From: Maea johnstoni
Taxonomy: Eukaryota; Annelida; Polychaeta; Spionida; Magelonidae
Direction of reading: 5' to 3'
Length of the DNA stretch: 64,000 bases
Assembly: GCA_963942565.1 (NCBI GenBank)
Contig: OZ012688.1
Coordinates: 19,478,499-19,542,498, forward strand
Under the pieces are notes generated by a model, which did no database searches, was not told the DNA's origin, and saw only the letters and a program-made list of their open reading frames with translations. This document shows positions 24,086 to 34,720 of the stretch, piece by piece. Position 1 is the stretch's first letter; every line of letters begins with the position of its first letter. The position numbers were made by a program, and so were the translations under genes.

Positions 24086-25080
24086 AACGATTACAATAAT
24101 TTTGAATATATCCACAATAAGGATGTTGACAAAAACAACAAAAAATAACATCATTTTCAAAAGTGCAATAGAAACATCCAATGTAAAATGTAGTTACCCA
24201 CTAGTAGTGTTCATTAACCTGCTTAATCAGTATTACCTCCCTTTACACAATAGCTTAAAAATTGATAAATAATCATAAGCTTCTGATTTAATGTAATTAA
24301 AACCTGAAAGAGTGCAGTCACAAAAAAAACAATGTTCCAAAAAACTTAAGGTTACAAAAATGCGAAGTAACAAAAAACATAATGTTAAAGATATGGTTAT
24401 AAGGTTACAATAGCATAATTATACCTAAGCTCAATGTTGAAAAAAACAAAGTATTACAAATCCATAATTTTCAAAAGCACAATGATACAAAAACAGCCAT
24501 CCAAAAATATGATGGCACAAAAAATGATGAGAGGCTTTTCAAAGGAAGTAGAGCATTACATTAAAAAATATCTAACAAGCTGACATATTTTGCTCTTAGA
24601 CTTTTTTCTAAAAACCCTTTTGTGAGGGTAAATGGGATGAGCCAAGAAGTTTAAAATATCTATTAGTAAACTGTAGGTGATGTGGTTGAGCGACTACTAA
24701 ACGGTTCGGTAAACATCTAGTAAGCCACAGGGCAATTATCACGGCGAGTTAAAAGAAGTACCTGCAAGATCAGGTAATCTCATCTCAAAAAAAAAAAAAA
24801 AAAAAAAAACTCGCTCAAAAAACTTGGACATTTGCAAGCAAGTGCAACACATGTTTCTCAAAGGTTAGATTTCCATATCGGGCAAAAAGATAAAAGAGAA
24901 GCATTGCTTGTTTTTCCCCCAGGTGTTACACAAGTAATTACCTGTGAGCCCCCTGTCCCGATAAGCCATAGATTTTACGTGCAGGAGAACTAGTGGTTCA
25001 GACTATCTCTCTGCCTATCCCTCCCTTACACCAGCAGGGGTTCTACAAGTATACTGTTATTAAAAATCTCTGATAGCCAG
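24086..25080. other. AT-rich sequence with an A23 run
   Basis: Poly-A at 24787-24809. Between 24310 and 24520, ACAAAAA and TAATGTT words recur irregularly. No gene or element recognised. Confidence 0.35.
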
Positions 25081-25092
25081 GCGGTGACAACA

Positions 25093-25815
25093 ATGGCTAA
25101 TTTATGCAAATTTTGCCCAAGTAACGCCTGATATGAGGATACCTTTAAACAGGTGTACACAAACTATAAGTCACAAATAGTTACGTCTGGACTGGAGTGG
25201 CTAATTTATGCAAATTTTAAGCAAGTAAGCCTTGTAATAAGGAAAAAACAAAAACAATAACGAAAACAGAAGAAAGAGTTCTTTTTATCATAAAGTCTCT
25301 TGATACATAGGTAAATAGGTGTCATTTAGCCTCAAAACAACTTATCAGTAGCGGATCACCAGCTGACACACAGACCACCATGGAAAATACTTGAATAAAA
25401 GTATTGTTCTGGTTCAGAGTAACATTCCTTCTTCGAATATATTTCAACCATTTAATCAACCCTTTCAATGCTGAGACTACTTTCATCCAAAGCACAAGGA
25501 TGCAAAGATTTTTGAAGACCATCTAAGCCCTGTTGTGTTGGTATTCATTGGATACCTCTCACTGAGTGCTCTCAGATGAGTACCAATGTGCCAGGGTTTC
25601 AGTCATTTTTCAGATTTTTTGGCTCATTTTATATTGGCCAAATTAGCCACCAGCAACCTAAGGCTCAAATGTGAGTTATGTTAAAAGTTGTCCACATGCA
25701 AATGTGATTAAAACAGATCTAGATACACACTTATTAAAAAAATCCTGGATAATCTGAGTCCTGGACAACAATGGCTAATTTATGCAAATTTTGCCCGAAT
25801 AAGGCCCATAATGAG
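25093..25815 (+). promoter_or_regulatory. Three copies of a POU-octamer-containing word
   Basis: TGGCTAATTTATGCAAATTTT occurs at 25093, 25198 and 25782. ATGCAAAT is the classic octamer bound by POU proteins, and TAATTT precedes it each time. Two of the copies share flanks (GACAACAATGG before, GCCC.A.TAA after), so they are repeats of about 60 bp as well as possible binding sites. Confidence 0.35.
25456..25669 (+). mobile_element. TTAA MITE family A, worn ends
   Basis: TCAACCCTTTCAATGCTGAG to CCACCAGCAACCTAAGG. The interior is typical, but the outer TTAA is changed at both ends. Confidence 0.75.
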
Positions 25816-25944
25816 GATGCTGGTGAGATACTGGATGTGCAGGTGTGATAAGGAAGAGCTGGGCACAGGTGTTACAGGTCTAATCAGAGCCTTGATTAGA
25901 GAAATCTGCTGAGCTGGTGAATATCCTACCTGGCAGTCACACAA

Positions 25945-26005
25945 ACCATACACTATATAATACACACACTGTACATACATACATACATACATACATACAT
26001 ACCCT

Positions 26006-26081
<76 letters not shown>

Positions 26082-26152
26082 GGTATGTATGTATGTATGT
26101 ATGTATGTATGTATGTATGTATGTACAGTGTGTGTATTATATAGTGTATGGT
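25945..26152. repeat. 208-bp near-perfect palindrome centred on (TA)n
   Basis: The left arm ACCATACACTATATAATACA continues CACACTGTACATACATAC... and is mirrored exactly by the right arm ending TGTATTATATAGTGTATGGT. Centre near 26048. Inner parts are (TACA)n, (TA)n and (TATG)n, but the outer 33 bp of each arm is non-simple sequence, so this is a true inverted repeat and not just a symmetric microsatellite. It could extrude a cruciform. Confidence 0.9.
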
Positions 26153-26162
26153 GACTTAGTGG

Positions 26163-26480
26163 GGACAAAGTAGCTCAGTTGGTTAGGTGTCGGACTTAAG
26201 TAATCAGAGGGTCGCTGATTCGATTCCCGGCCACTCCGGGCACTTTGGTCGTTCTTGGGCAAAACAGTTTATTCCATATTGCTTCAGTCTACCCAGCTGC
26301 AAAATGGGTACCTAGCATAAATAAGGCAGTACTTAGAGTGTGTGCGCTATATGCTGCCAGTTGCTCTGGAATATCCCCTGGGGGATTGAAATGGTTTCTG
26401 TATGTACAGTGCCTGCTAGGGGAGGAAGGTCGTGTGAGCACTTCGGTGGATACAAGACTATAAACCGAATACCTTTACCT
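26163..26480 (+). mobile_element. tRNA-derived SINE, copy 2
   Basis: Head GGACAAAGTAGCTCAGTTGG with A box and, about 45 bp on, a B box in GCTGATTCGATTCCC. The body has CACTTTGGTCGTTCTTGGGC and CCCAGCTGCAAAATGGGTAC, and the tail is ACCTTTACCT. A short possible target duplication, TTAGTG, lies at 26156-26161 and 26481-26486. It is the same family as 2852-3163, in the opposite orientation. It starts only about 10 bp beyond the 208-bp palindrome. Confidence 0.85.
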
Positions 26481-26590
26481 TTAGTGACTGCCAGGTATAT
26501 ATACGTATATGCTGTAAGGGTGCACTGCAATTGGTATGTTGGTACCAGTGCATGGTTCACTACATCTTAGATGAAGAGAAAATGGGTAAC

Positions 26591-26850
26591 ATCGCCACAG
26601 ACCAATTACCATTGGGCCCATTGTGAAGCCCTGGACACACCTTATCTTGCTTCAGTAGGACGTCACTAGCAGACAGACTTAAATGAGGGCTCTCATATTT
26701 GTTTACATTATAGAGGAAGTTGCTAATGCATATGCCCAGAATGCACCTCTTGAGTCGTTTTCGTCAAAATCTGGGCTAAGAGTTGTGCCGAGGACATTAC
26801 GCGAGATCTGCTGGTTGATTATCTGCTGATTGACATTCGTGACTACATGT
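26591..26850 (+). repeat. Dispersed repeat family D, copy 1
   Basis: Shares with 45280-45535, in order: GCCACAG..CCAATTACCATTG, GACGTCACTAG.AGACAGA, GGGCTCT.ATATTGTTTA, AGAATGCACCTCTTGAG and CTGCTGGTTG. About 255 bp, no frame, ends not defined. The superfamily is not recognised. Confidence 0.6.
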
Positions 26851-27279
26851 GAATGCTGTACACTGTACATTGCACTGTACAATTTTGGTATACTATATAA
26901 TTTAATAAAATATTTAAATGGTTTGTTGGTGGTTGTGTTCTAATCAACATTTTTTATCCTTAAATTGCCAGGCTGTGTTTGGCCACTGTAATTTTTTAGC
27001 TCCAATCAAAGAAGATTTATTGCCGAGAGAGGGGAAAGGAAACTTTCACCCCTAAAAGGGGTGTCATATTTAAGGGTATAGGGGAGTTTTATTACAAGAG
27101 TAGAGGGAGGGATAACATCTCATCTCTAATCAGAGAAAAGGTATACTTAAGGGTAGGCCGTGCTCTTTTACTCTTTTGGCTGAAAAATAAAAGCCCAACT
27201 TTAAGCAAAATTGCTACACCCAGAGACATATACAAAACTCCACTCTCTGCTAAACCTAAATCCTAAATCCACACATGGC
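26851..27279. other. Unique sequence, nothing recognised
   Basis: Mixed composition without repeats or frames. Confidence 0.35.
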
Positions 27280-27800
27280 CACACCTCCTAATCCCCTGTT
27301 AGTGGTAGTGGTGGCTGTGTATGGAGGAAACGCTCAGCTCGCATGCTTCAGTGTCATTTATTTCAGGCGAGATCTGCGCAAATCACACGCTTTGTGTGAA
27401 TTAAGTGTCTGATGGCAGAGAAAACATTTCCCCTTGATCAGATAGTGTCACTCCTCCCGTCTATCAACACTCGCCATCGAACCACTGGATTTTTGCTCGA
27501 TGCCCCCGTTCATTAAATTTCCGCCGATTCTTTTGCGCAGCAATCTAATCAGTGCTGCGCAGACAAGATATCAGTGGCGGGCAGAGCAGACACGGGGCTC
27601 CCCCTGGATCGGCGCGGAGCACGTGTCGTGGTCCCGCTGTGCGGCCCGGGCAGATCGCAACATCGACACGACTCGACAGCGGACGAAAACTAATTCTGGG
27701 GGAAGATTTGAGCTATAAATCATGTCCCTCTGTCAGCATATCGGCTCAGGTAAATCACAGGCTACGCTCCACACATGGCACGTGATAAACTCCATTTGAA
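27280..27800. other. GC-rich unique island (candidate regulatory sequence)
   Basis: Holds GATCGGCGCGGAGCACGTGT and a 9-bp-arm hairpin TGCGCAGCA/TGCTGCGCA (27534-27542, 27553-27561) with the loop ATCTAATCAG. Overlapping frames (27500-27718, 27552-27785) lack homology. Confidence 0.3.
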
Positions 27801-28460
27801 CACTACCAATACTTGGAAAGGGGGGAGGGGGCGTATTTACTTCAAAGAAACAAGAACTTTGCGCAAATTAACCAATTCCTACTTAGTGATAAAATTGAAT
27901 ATTGCCATCGGGATCTAAGATATTTTTTGAGAAATAATGCTAAATATACTCATCTGATTTTATGGCATTTGAGAAAATAAGTTAAATGTGAATTAAGAAT
28001 TCCAAAATATTTGATGGGTGTTTGGTATTTGATGGGAGAATCTTAAGCATGGAAAAACAGCTTCTAAATATATCACCTTGGAGGTGATTTGGCCCAAAAA
28101 CAAAAACAACGCACAAAAATATCGCTGCATTCAAACCAAAAACAAAAAAGATGATCACGCAAAAATCTAGTTAACAAACGAAACTCCATCACGATTGCTG
28201 TATCGGGTAAAACCTGAGCTCAAGAGGAAAAGGTATACACATATTATACCCCTTCCCTGAGGGGCAGCAACACAGGAAAGCTTTCACAAACAATAACCAA
28301 CAAACACTTCCCACTCTTGAATAATACATGGGCTATGGCATGAGAAGCAAAAACTGGCAATTTTTTTTATCTTCTCCGTGAAAGGATCCGACAGGCCGGT
28401 CTCATTATACACGAGACCGACCTCTTTTCAATTTTCCAGCTTCCATACTCTTTTGATTCC
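27801..28460. other. Unique sequence, nothing recognised
   Basis: A-rich, with scattered AACAAAAAC words. No frame or element. Confidence 0.35.
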
Positions 28461-28463
28461 GAC

Positions 28464-28690
28464 ACATGCAGAGTTTTTCTGTTTGCTTTTATTTATAGTC
28501 TTTTTTCCACACAAGTCATATATTATCATTACAATTACAATGTGTAACAATCAAGGTTTAACAGTACACATGCGGTGTTTTTCTGTTTGTTTTTATCTAT
28601 AGTCTATTTTCCACACAAGTCATAGATTATTATTACAATTACAATGTGTAACAATCAAGGTTTAACTATACACATGCAGTGTTTTTCTTG
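28464..28690 (+). repeat. 104-bp tandem duplication
   Basis: Two near-identical units, each starting CACATGC.G.GTTTTTCTG and containing CACACAAGTCATA.ATTAT and TGTGTAACAATCAAGGTTTA. A third start (CACATGCAGTGTTTTTCTTG) begins near 28672. Confidence 0.85.
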
Positions 28691-28734
28691 AAAAATGTCA
28701 CCTGGACCTATATATAATTACTTGGAAATAATGG

Positions 28735-28830
28735 ATGAATTCACAAAATATTTGAAAAAGAGTTGTTGGTTTTATTCTAATTAAGCTTTCTCCTTCAAAT
28801 ATATTCCAAAAAATACATCCTGTAGAAAAA
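28735..28830 (+). mobile_element. TTAA MITE family B, internal fragment
   Basis: AATTCACAAAATATTTGAAA, AGAGTTGTTGG and TTCTCCTTCAAATATATTCC match the family interior. No ends. Confidence 0.35.
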
Positions 28831-29720
28831 TATTGCCTAAATAGTAAGACCATTTTGCAGGCTGTACAGGAAAAATTCTGCCCAATTCAGCTTCAAAGTT
28901 GTAAGATTATCCTCATATCTGACAAAGATTTGATTGTACAGAAAACATGTATAGACAAATCGCTGACAGATGGCTGCAAAAATGGTCTTTCAAGATCATA
29001 AGGTAGTCATTACAAGCAGGCTTAAGCTGATGTATTCTTTACCTGATTGACTTTGTTATGGACTGTGAAGGTGAAAATCCTAAACTCATCTGACTGCATG
29101 CATAGATGGACTGACAATTTTGAACATAAATCATTTAATAAAAACACATTTTTAAAGATATTTGAAGAGAAATTATAAGAATATTAAACCCTAGCTACAG
29201 CCAATTTTAAAGCAGTATTGCAAGTGACATATTCAAGGCGAACCATTTAAACATTTCTCCTTGTAATATCTTTATACAGCTCAATTAATTGTTATTAACC
29301 CTTGAAGTTACTTTCATTGATATGAAGGCTTACAACTAATTACCACTGGCAACTGTCAACATCAGTGGTGAAAATAGACAGTAGCTCACCGGTCCGTTTC
29401 TACCAAAAATTTGATTGGGCCAGTAAAAGTCTGTTTACTTGCCCAGAAAGTCTACCAAATATTCTGACCACATTAATTTAGTAGGCATCACATCCAGTTT
29501 CATATTTCTTCTACATTAACTATCACAATTCATAAATTTAGCACAATTAACCATAAATGTTCAGTTATGAAATGGCTCTTGGCTACCATTTTGGTTATCA
29601 AAATGATATGGAACACTAATTTTTCCAGTGGACCACTAGACTATTCATTTTGATGGACCGTTTGACCACCAAGGCTTAGCAAACTGTTTTCAGCACTGCA
29701 ACAGTATTTTTAACAATTAT
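28831..29720. other. AT-rich sequence, nothing certain
   Basis: Possible scraps of family B (AGATATTTGAAGAGAAAT near 29155). No gene or intact element. Confidence 0.3.
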
Positions 29721-29867
29721 TGCACATTGGCAACCAAATATTGTTGTACTCCAAGACTTATTTAAGCAATGTCATCTAGGATTGGATACCTCTAAGAACG
29801 AAATGGTACGGTACACTATAGGTAACGATAAAATGGTACAGCATTTTAATGGTACTGTTAACCCTTT

Positions 29868-30070
29868 CAATGATGAGGCTAATTTCTTCCAAAGCACAAC
29901 GACACAAAGATTTTTCAAAACCATCTGAACCCTGTCATGTTGGTATTCATTAGAAAGCTCTCGCTGAGTGCTATCAGATGAGTACCCATATGGCAGGGTT
30001 TCAGTGATTTTTCAGGTTTTTTGCATCGTTTTGTATTGGTCAAATTAGCCACCAGCAGCATAAGGGTTAA
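29868..30070 (+). mobile_element. TTAA MITE family A, nested in F
   Basis: TTAACCCTTTCAATGATGAG to CCAGCAGCATAAGGGTTAA; perfect TTAA at both ends inside element F. Confidence 0.9.
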
Positions 30071-30188
30071 CAGTACTTTATTGCATCATTACCATACAGA
30101 TTTTGTTGTGGATAGTCATGTTTAGGATTCTTGACAATGATCCTAATGAATAATAACATCATAATGGTTCATATCCTTAAGAGTACCT

Positions 30189-30418
30189 TTAACCCATTCA
30201 CACTCAGAGTTCCTCTAGAAAGTATCGTCTGCCATTTTCTTTCTTTTGAAAATAACTTGGAAATAAAGCAAAAGTTCACAAAATATTTGAAGGAGAGTTG
30301 TTGCTAGACTTCTGGTAAACATTAATCTTTGAAATATTTTTCAAAAAGTGCTTTTGTAGGAAAGATATTACCAAAATTGTCAGGCCTGTTTTGGCCGTTC
30401 TGAGTGTGAATGGGTGAA
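30189..30418 (+). mobile_element. TTAA MITE family B, nested in F
   Basis: TTAACCCATTCACACTCAGA to TCTGAGTGTGAATGGGTGAA, 230 bp. The second F copy has a single, unfilled TTAA at the matching place (33159-33162). Confidence 0.88.
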
Positions 30419-30639
30419 GGAATAGAATGGTACAATACTACAGTACTATTTGAAATGTACCAGTGCCTCTTTATCGGTTTTCTCACATTGCACACCAGCT
30501 AATGCTGTACTCCAAGACTTTTATACTTGTGCACCACTCACAGATGAGAAATGAAGGGGATGAGGGGGAGGGTGGCTTAAATGGGTCAAATGACCAGTAA
30601 GGGTAACGATGTGTTAATTTGCTGAACAAAACATATATC

Positions 30640-30998
30640 ACCTAAAAATTTGCATAAAACTTCGCTCAACATCCCGCATTGTATCGAAGGGGGGGTATAT
30701 GGGTCCTGTGCATTTTTCTCCCCGCTAACCATGTCAAATGGTTCTGTCACGCGTCTCGTGAAGATCTCTCCATCTCCCACGGCAACCAGAACATCATTCA
30801 CCATGAACTCGACCGTCTCGCGCCTTTTAATTCCCCGTGTTTGCCCGTGTTCCCTGTGAGCCCCACGCAGCGGCGGCGCGCTCCCCTCCCACAAATCTCC
30901 ATTATCCACTAGATTATGGCCTGATTTGTAAAGGTCCGAGACCCCGTAATAAGACTCACTAATGAAGTGTCACGCCGAGTTAAGCCCGCCATCACTTT
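30640..30998. other. GC-rich unique island (candidate regulatory sequence)
   Basis: Contains GCCCCACGCAGCGGCGGCGC and GTAATAAGACTCACTAATGA. Frames on both strands overlap (30586-30909 minus, 30650-30912 plus) without known domains. Confidence 0.3.
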
Positions 30999-31375
30999 TC
31001 ATGAGCTCTGAACGGGGAGGTGTGAAACTAGTGCCACACCAGAGGCCGCAGCAAAAAATCGTTGATCGACAGAAAAATAATGAATAGCTTGGAGAAAAAA
31101 AGAATTTCAACATTTTTTCATGTTCTGTGAACGGGGAGGTGTGAAACTAGTGCCACACCAGAGGCCGCAGCAAAAAATCGTTGATCGACAGAAAAAAAAA
31201 GAATATACAGCTTGGAGAATTGTTTCTTATTGAATGTGATTCTTATTTTTTCATGTTCTCTGAACAGGGAGGTGTAAAACTAGTGCCACACGAGAGGCCG
31301 CAGCAAAAAATCGGCGATCGGCAGAAAAAAAGAAAAAAAAGCTTGGAGTATTTTTTTTACTTTTTTTAATGTGAT
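30999..31375 (+). repeat. Three tandem copies of a GC-rich 122-128-bp unit
   Basis: CATG.TCTGAACGGGGAGGTG, AACTAGTGCCACACCAGAGG, CCGCAGCAAAAAATCG and GATCGACAGAAAAA repeat near 30999, 31121 and 31249. Copies 1 and 2 are nearly identical in this core. The A-rich spacers and the third copy differ more. Confidence 0.85.
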
Positions 31376-31582
31376 TCTTATTTTCCTAAGAAAAGACCAA
31401 AGAAGAAGTAAGAAAAAAAAGAAAGAAGAAAAGACCAAAGTGGCAATACTGGTATAATCTCGGAATTAACCTAATTCTAGGTCAAATTGTAATTTTGGCC
31501 AGTAAACCCTTATGCCAAGTTGTAATGGGGATAGTTAGTCAAAATCCATTACCAGGTTGTTCATGTTTGAGGATCTTGCTAA
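31376..31582. other. Unique sequence
   Basis: A-rich start, then featureless sequence. Confidence 0.35.
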
Positions 31583-31981
31583 TAGGAGTGTAATCGATAC
31601 CAAGTAATCGGATGGTATCGACTATCCCATGGAAAAGATCGCTATGAGATTTCATAGCGATCATTCCGATTCCGGAATCGGCAAAATTTTGATACTAATT
31701 GACGCTTACTTTGTCATATTATTGCAATGCAATAAGATGACAAAGTAACGAGACAATGCCAGTCAGTAGCTCAGGGCCAGGTAATCTAATCTACTACCTA
31801 AAAACGAAATTATTAGCATGGGAATGTTAAAACAGTGTAGCATCTGATACACTTTTAAACCTAAACTTTATGATTCTTTCCCCTATATACGTCGGTAGGA
31901 ATCGGAATCGGAATCGGAAAGAATCAGAATTTTTTTTTGACCGATTCCGATTCCAAACCTTACATACCGATCACACTCCTA
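31583..31981. mobile_element. hAT-like MITE
   Basis: 399 bp with ends TAGGAGTGTAATCGATACC and (complement) TAGGAGTGTGATCGGTATG, flanked by a perfect 8-bp duplication CTTGCTAA (31575-31582, 31982-31989). Subterminal GATTCCGATTCCG and CGGAATCGGAATCG words recur near both ends, as expected for hAT transposase sites. No frame. Confidence 0.88.
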
Positions 31982-31989
31982 CTTGCTAA

Positions 31990-32974
31990 TTTAGTCTGCC
32001 CAAGGAGTCTATTTAGTTGAGTTGGGAGTCTCTGGTCTGCCAAAGTCATGTGACATACCAAAAATGAACTTCAAACTGAGCAAGACATTCTTACAGACAG
32101 TTGGCTGATTTTCGCCCTTCGTTGGGGTTGGGTCTTGTTTTTTTTTGACTGGTGAGTGAGTTTCTCCTTGAAATGAATTTGGTCATCTCTCCAGCATATG
32201 TATGTGCTTAGTGTAGTAATGCTACACACATATCTGTAATTGTAACATTTGAATGGTCAAGACATGAAGGAAAAAGGAACATTTCCTGGTGTCATATTTC
32301 CTATGGTGTCCAATTAGTATTTCTTGTATTTTCGTTTTCATTTTAGTGTCAATGATGGAAAATTATGGGGAGTGTTATTCAAGGATGGGTGAGATCGGGA
32401 TAATATAAAGGGAGATAGGGTAGGAGTATAGTGAAAAAAAATGTGGAAACTAGCAAAAGTGAAAATTGTGGTATTTTCAATAATGATTTATTATACATTT
32501 TTAACAAATTTGGTTGGAAAAGTAAAGAAGAAAATTTTCTTAATAGGAAGTAAAAAAAGTGTATCTGAAGAGGATTGGGGCTGGCAATGAAATATTCAAA
32601 CATGAAACAGAAAATACAAAATAAAGAATCTCCAGGCAAACATTTCTTGTTTATTTCACTTTTGATTTTACAATTTATTAGTTCATTAAAGGAAAAGGAG
32701 TTGAATTTGAAATTTTGTTTATTATTGACCAATTTTACCCCACATAAAGGCTATCTCATAACTTATTAAGCCTGATGTTCATAATGGAATAAACTGCATT
32801 ACCTGGGGAGAACTACTTTCTAAATTCAAGTCACTGGCAACTTTCTCACATGTTTCAAGGCTTATTCGAATCCAGGCAGTCCCGAGAGACTGTGAGACAG
32901 TGGGTGACTATATCAACTACCTTAGACATTCTACTACTACGCTGCATATAGATAGATAGTGACGAATAGGCCTA
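31990..32974. other. AT-rich sequence, nothing recognised
   Basis: A minus frame at 32379-32732 is Phe/Leu/Ser-rich with no domain and follows base composition; I do not call it. Confidence 0.35.
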
Positions 32975-33245
32975 CATCTTTAGAATGGAATGGTATGGTA
33001 TGGCATCAGTAAGAATGAAACAATATGGCATATAAAACTACTGTATTTCATCTCATTTGATTAACTCATGAATTTTGTTGTAAATGGTCATTTTTAGGAA
33101 CATGGACAATACCTGATAAATGATAACTTCACAGTGGTGAGTATCATTCAGAGTAACTTTAAGAAATAAAATGGTACAATACGGTACTTTTTGAAACTAT
33201 ACTAATACCGGTACTGGTACCTCTTAATGGTATCCAAGTCTATGT
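32975..33245 (+). mobile_element. Dispersed element F, copy 2, uninterrupted
   Basis: Carries the same ordered phrases as 29782-30475 without the two MITEs. GTAACTTTAAGAAATAAAAT at 33153-33172 is the empty counterpart of the family B insertion site. The right end reads GGTACCTCTTAATGGTATCC. Confidence 0.7.
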
Positions 33246-33329
33246 AAAGATACACAATAAATTATTTAACGCGAAGTCCAAACTTTTTCTTCCAATCAGC
33301 ACCAACTCCAATTGTCTGTCTGTCTGTCT

Positions 33330-34120
33330 GTGCGTCCATCTGGCTCAGCTGTGGAGCTGCGCGATTTCATCTATTCTACAATTCCATCTCTTGTCCGTCT
33401 GGCCCACTAGGTAAATCATAGAGCCCAGGAGACGATGCCTTAATCACGGTATTCATGTACCACTTTCATTGACCCTGTCTTCTTCATCTTACTCACCCAA
33501 AATCATGCCCACCTCCTTACACATGGTCCTGGGCCATGACCGTGATCAATACCTTTCAAAACATGAATAACGTAATTAGCATATAATTATCCATTTTCTA
33601 TTGTTTGCTTGAAGTATTGTGGCCGGGGAACGAGCATGAAAAGCGAACGAAACCAATGTCTTAGCAGGCAGCACGGACACATCTGGCAAAGAAATACTCA
33701 TTTTTCTTCATATTACAATCTTTATAGCAATTCATTAAGAATTCCCGTTTAATTGCACCCGATGGAAAAGCCGGATTCCGGGAGGCTCGCCAGCTAAATC
33801 AGCGGCGCTGTCAAGGTTGTGATTTCGCAAATTACATATATACCCACCAAATAGACGCTATGAATATTTTTTGTGGGTTCTGATCTCGTGAAGGTCGCGG
33901 AGGATCGAGGGAATGGCGGCGGTAAATCAGGGAGGATTAAGTCGAGAGAGCCAGAGAAAATTGGATGCACATGGGGTCCCATTACGAGATTTCTCGGGGT
34001 TTGTTCTTACTGGCACAGAACGGGGAAAGAAGATTGAAAAATCTTCCGTTTTTTGTCCAGAGACATTTGCGCATAAGTCACAGCCTTCTTGAGGCATCAT
34101 AAAAATCTGGATTGTCTAAT
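33330..34120. other. Higher-GC unique island (candidate regulatory sequence)
   Basis: Contains AACGTAATTAGCATATAATT (homeodomain-like), GGCCGGGGAACGAGCATG and GAATGGCGGCGGTAAATCAG. AATCTGGATT/AATCTCGGAAGG phrases and GAGACAT.TGC.ATAA.TCA appear twice (34059, 34171). No domain in any frame. Confidence 0.3.
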
Positions 34121-34310
34121 CTCGGAAGGGCAATTCAACTGTCTCGTTGGACAACACAAGTTTTTGTCATCCAGAGACATGTGCATATAAATCAGTTATC
34201 CAGGTATCGTAAAATCAGGAGTTTAGTTTCAGAGAGGGAATACAACTAACCAATACTAGTGTGAAAAAGTGTTCAACAGCAGTGTCCATTGCCAAGTGTG
34301 TTTTTTAGGA

Positions 34311-34312
<2 letters not shown>

Positions 34313-34350
<38 letters not shown>
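34313..34350. repeat. Poly-G tract
   Basis: About 36 guanines, with one T near the right end. Confidence 0.95.
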
Positions 34351-34504
34351 GGGGCTACAGGCATATAGGGGTTAGCACCAGTACTTGCTATGATACAAAA
34401 TGCCAATATCAGATGGAGAAAAGTATCGTATCATTAACAATCTGTTATACCAATACTACTTATTGATATGAAATTAAAACTTTCCTGTTACCTGGACATC
34501 TTTA

Positions 34505-34720
34505 TATAATAAAAATCATTTAGTTTATATAATTCCTGCTTTATAACATAAAAATAATTGATTTATATATCTCCTGCTTTAAAAGTTATGAGTTATTTAG
34601 ATTATATAATTCCTGCTTCGTAACATATAAATCATTTAGTTTTTATAATTCCTGCTGTATACCATATACATGATTTAGTTTATTTGATTCCTAGCTGCTT
34701 GATAGCATATAAATCATTTT
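34505..34720 (+). repeat. 39-bp minisatellite, five units
   Basis: ATTTAGTTTATATAATTCCTG recurs with TCCTGC or TCCTAGCTGC at 34534, 34572, 34611, 34650 and 34689. Confidence 0.75.

Larger units (their letters stand above)
29782..30475 (+). mobile_element. Dispersed element F, copy 1, interrupted by two MITEs
   Basis: F sequence lies at 29782-29867, 30071-30188 and 30419-30475, and matches 32975-33245 in order (TTTTGTTGT..AT.GTCAT.TTTAGGA, GAATGGTACAATAC). A family A copy and a family B copy sit in the gaps. The left end TTGGATACC mirrors GGTATCCAA at the right end of copy 2, so F may itself be an inverted-repeat element. Confidence 0.7.

Noticed and set aside
26163-26235. tRNA gene
   Set aside because: The A and B boxes are good, but the cloverleaf is imperfect and the sequence continues into a SINE body and tail, as in the second copy at 2852-3163.
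29722-30523. Terminal direct repeats of an LTR-type element
   Set aside because: The repeats are about 40 bp and imperfect, with no primer-binding site, polypurine tract or coding sequence between them. The interior is explained by F plus two MITEs.
32379-32732. Phe-rich minus frame resembling a membrane protein
   Set aside because: T-rich strand composition explains it; no start context or homologous pattern.
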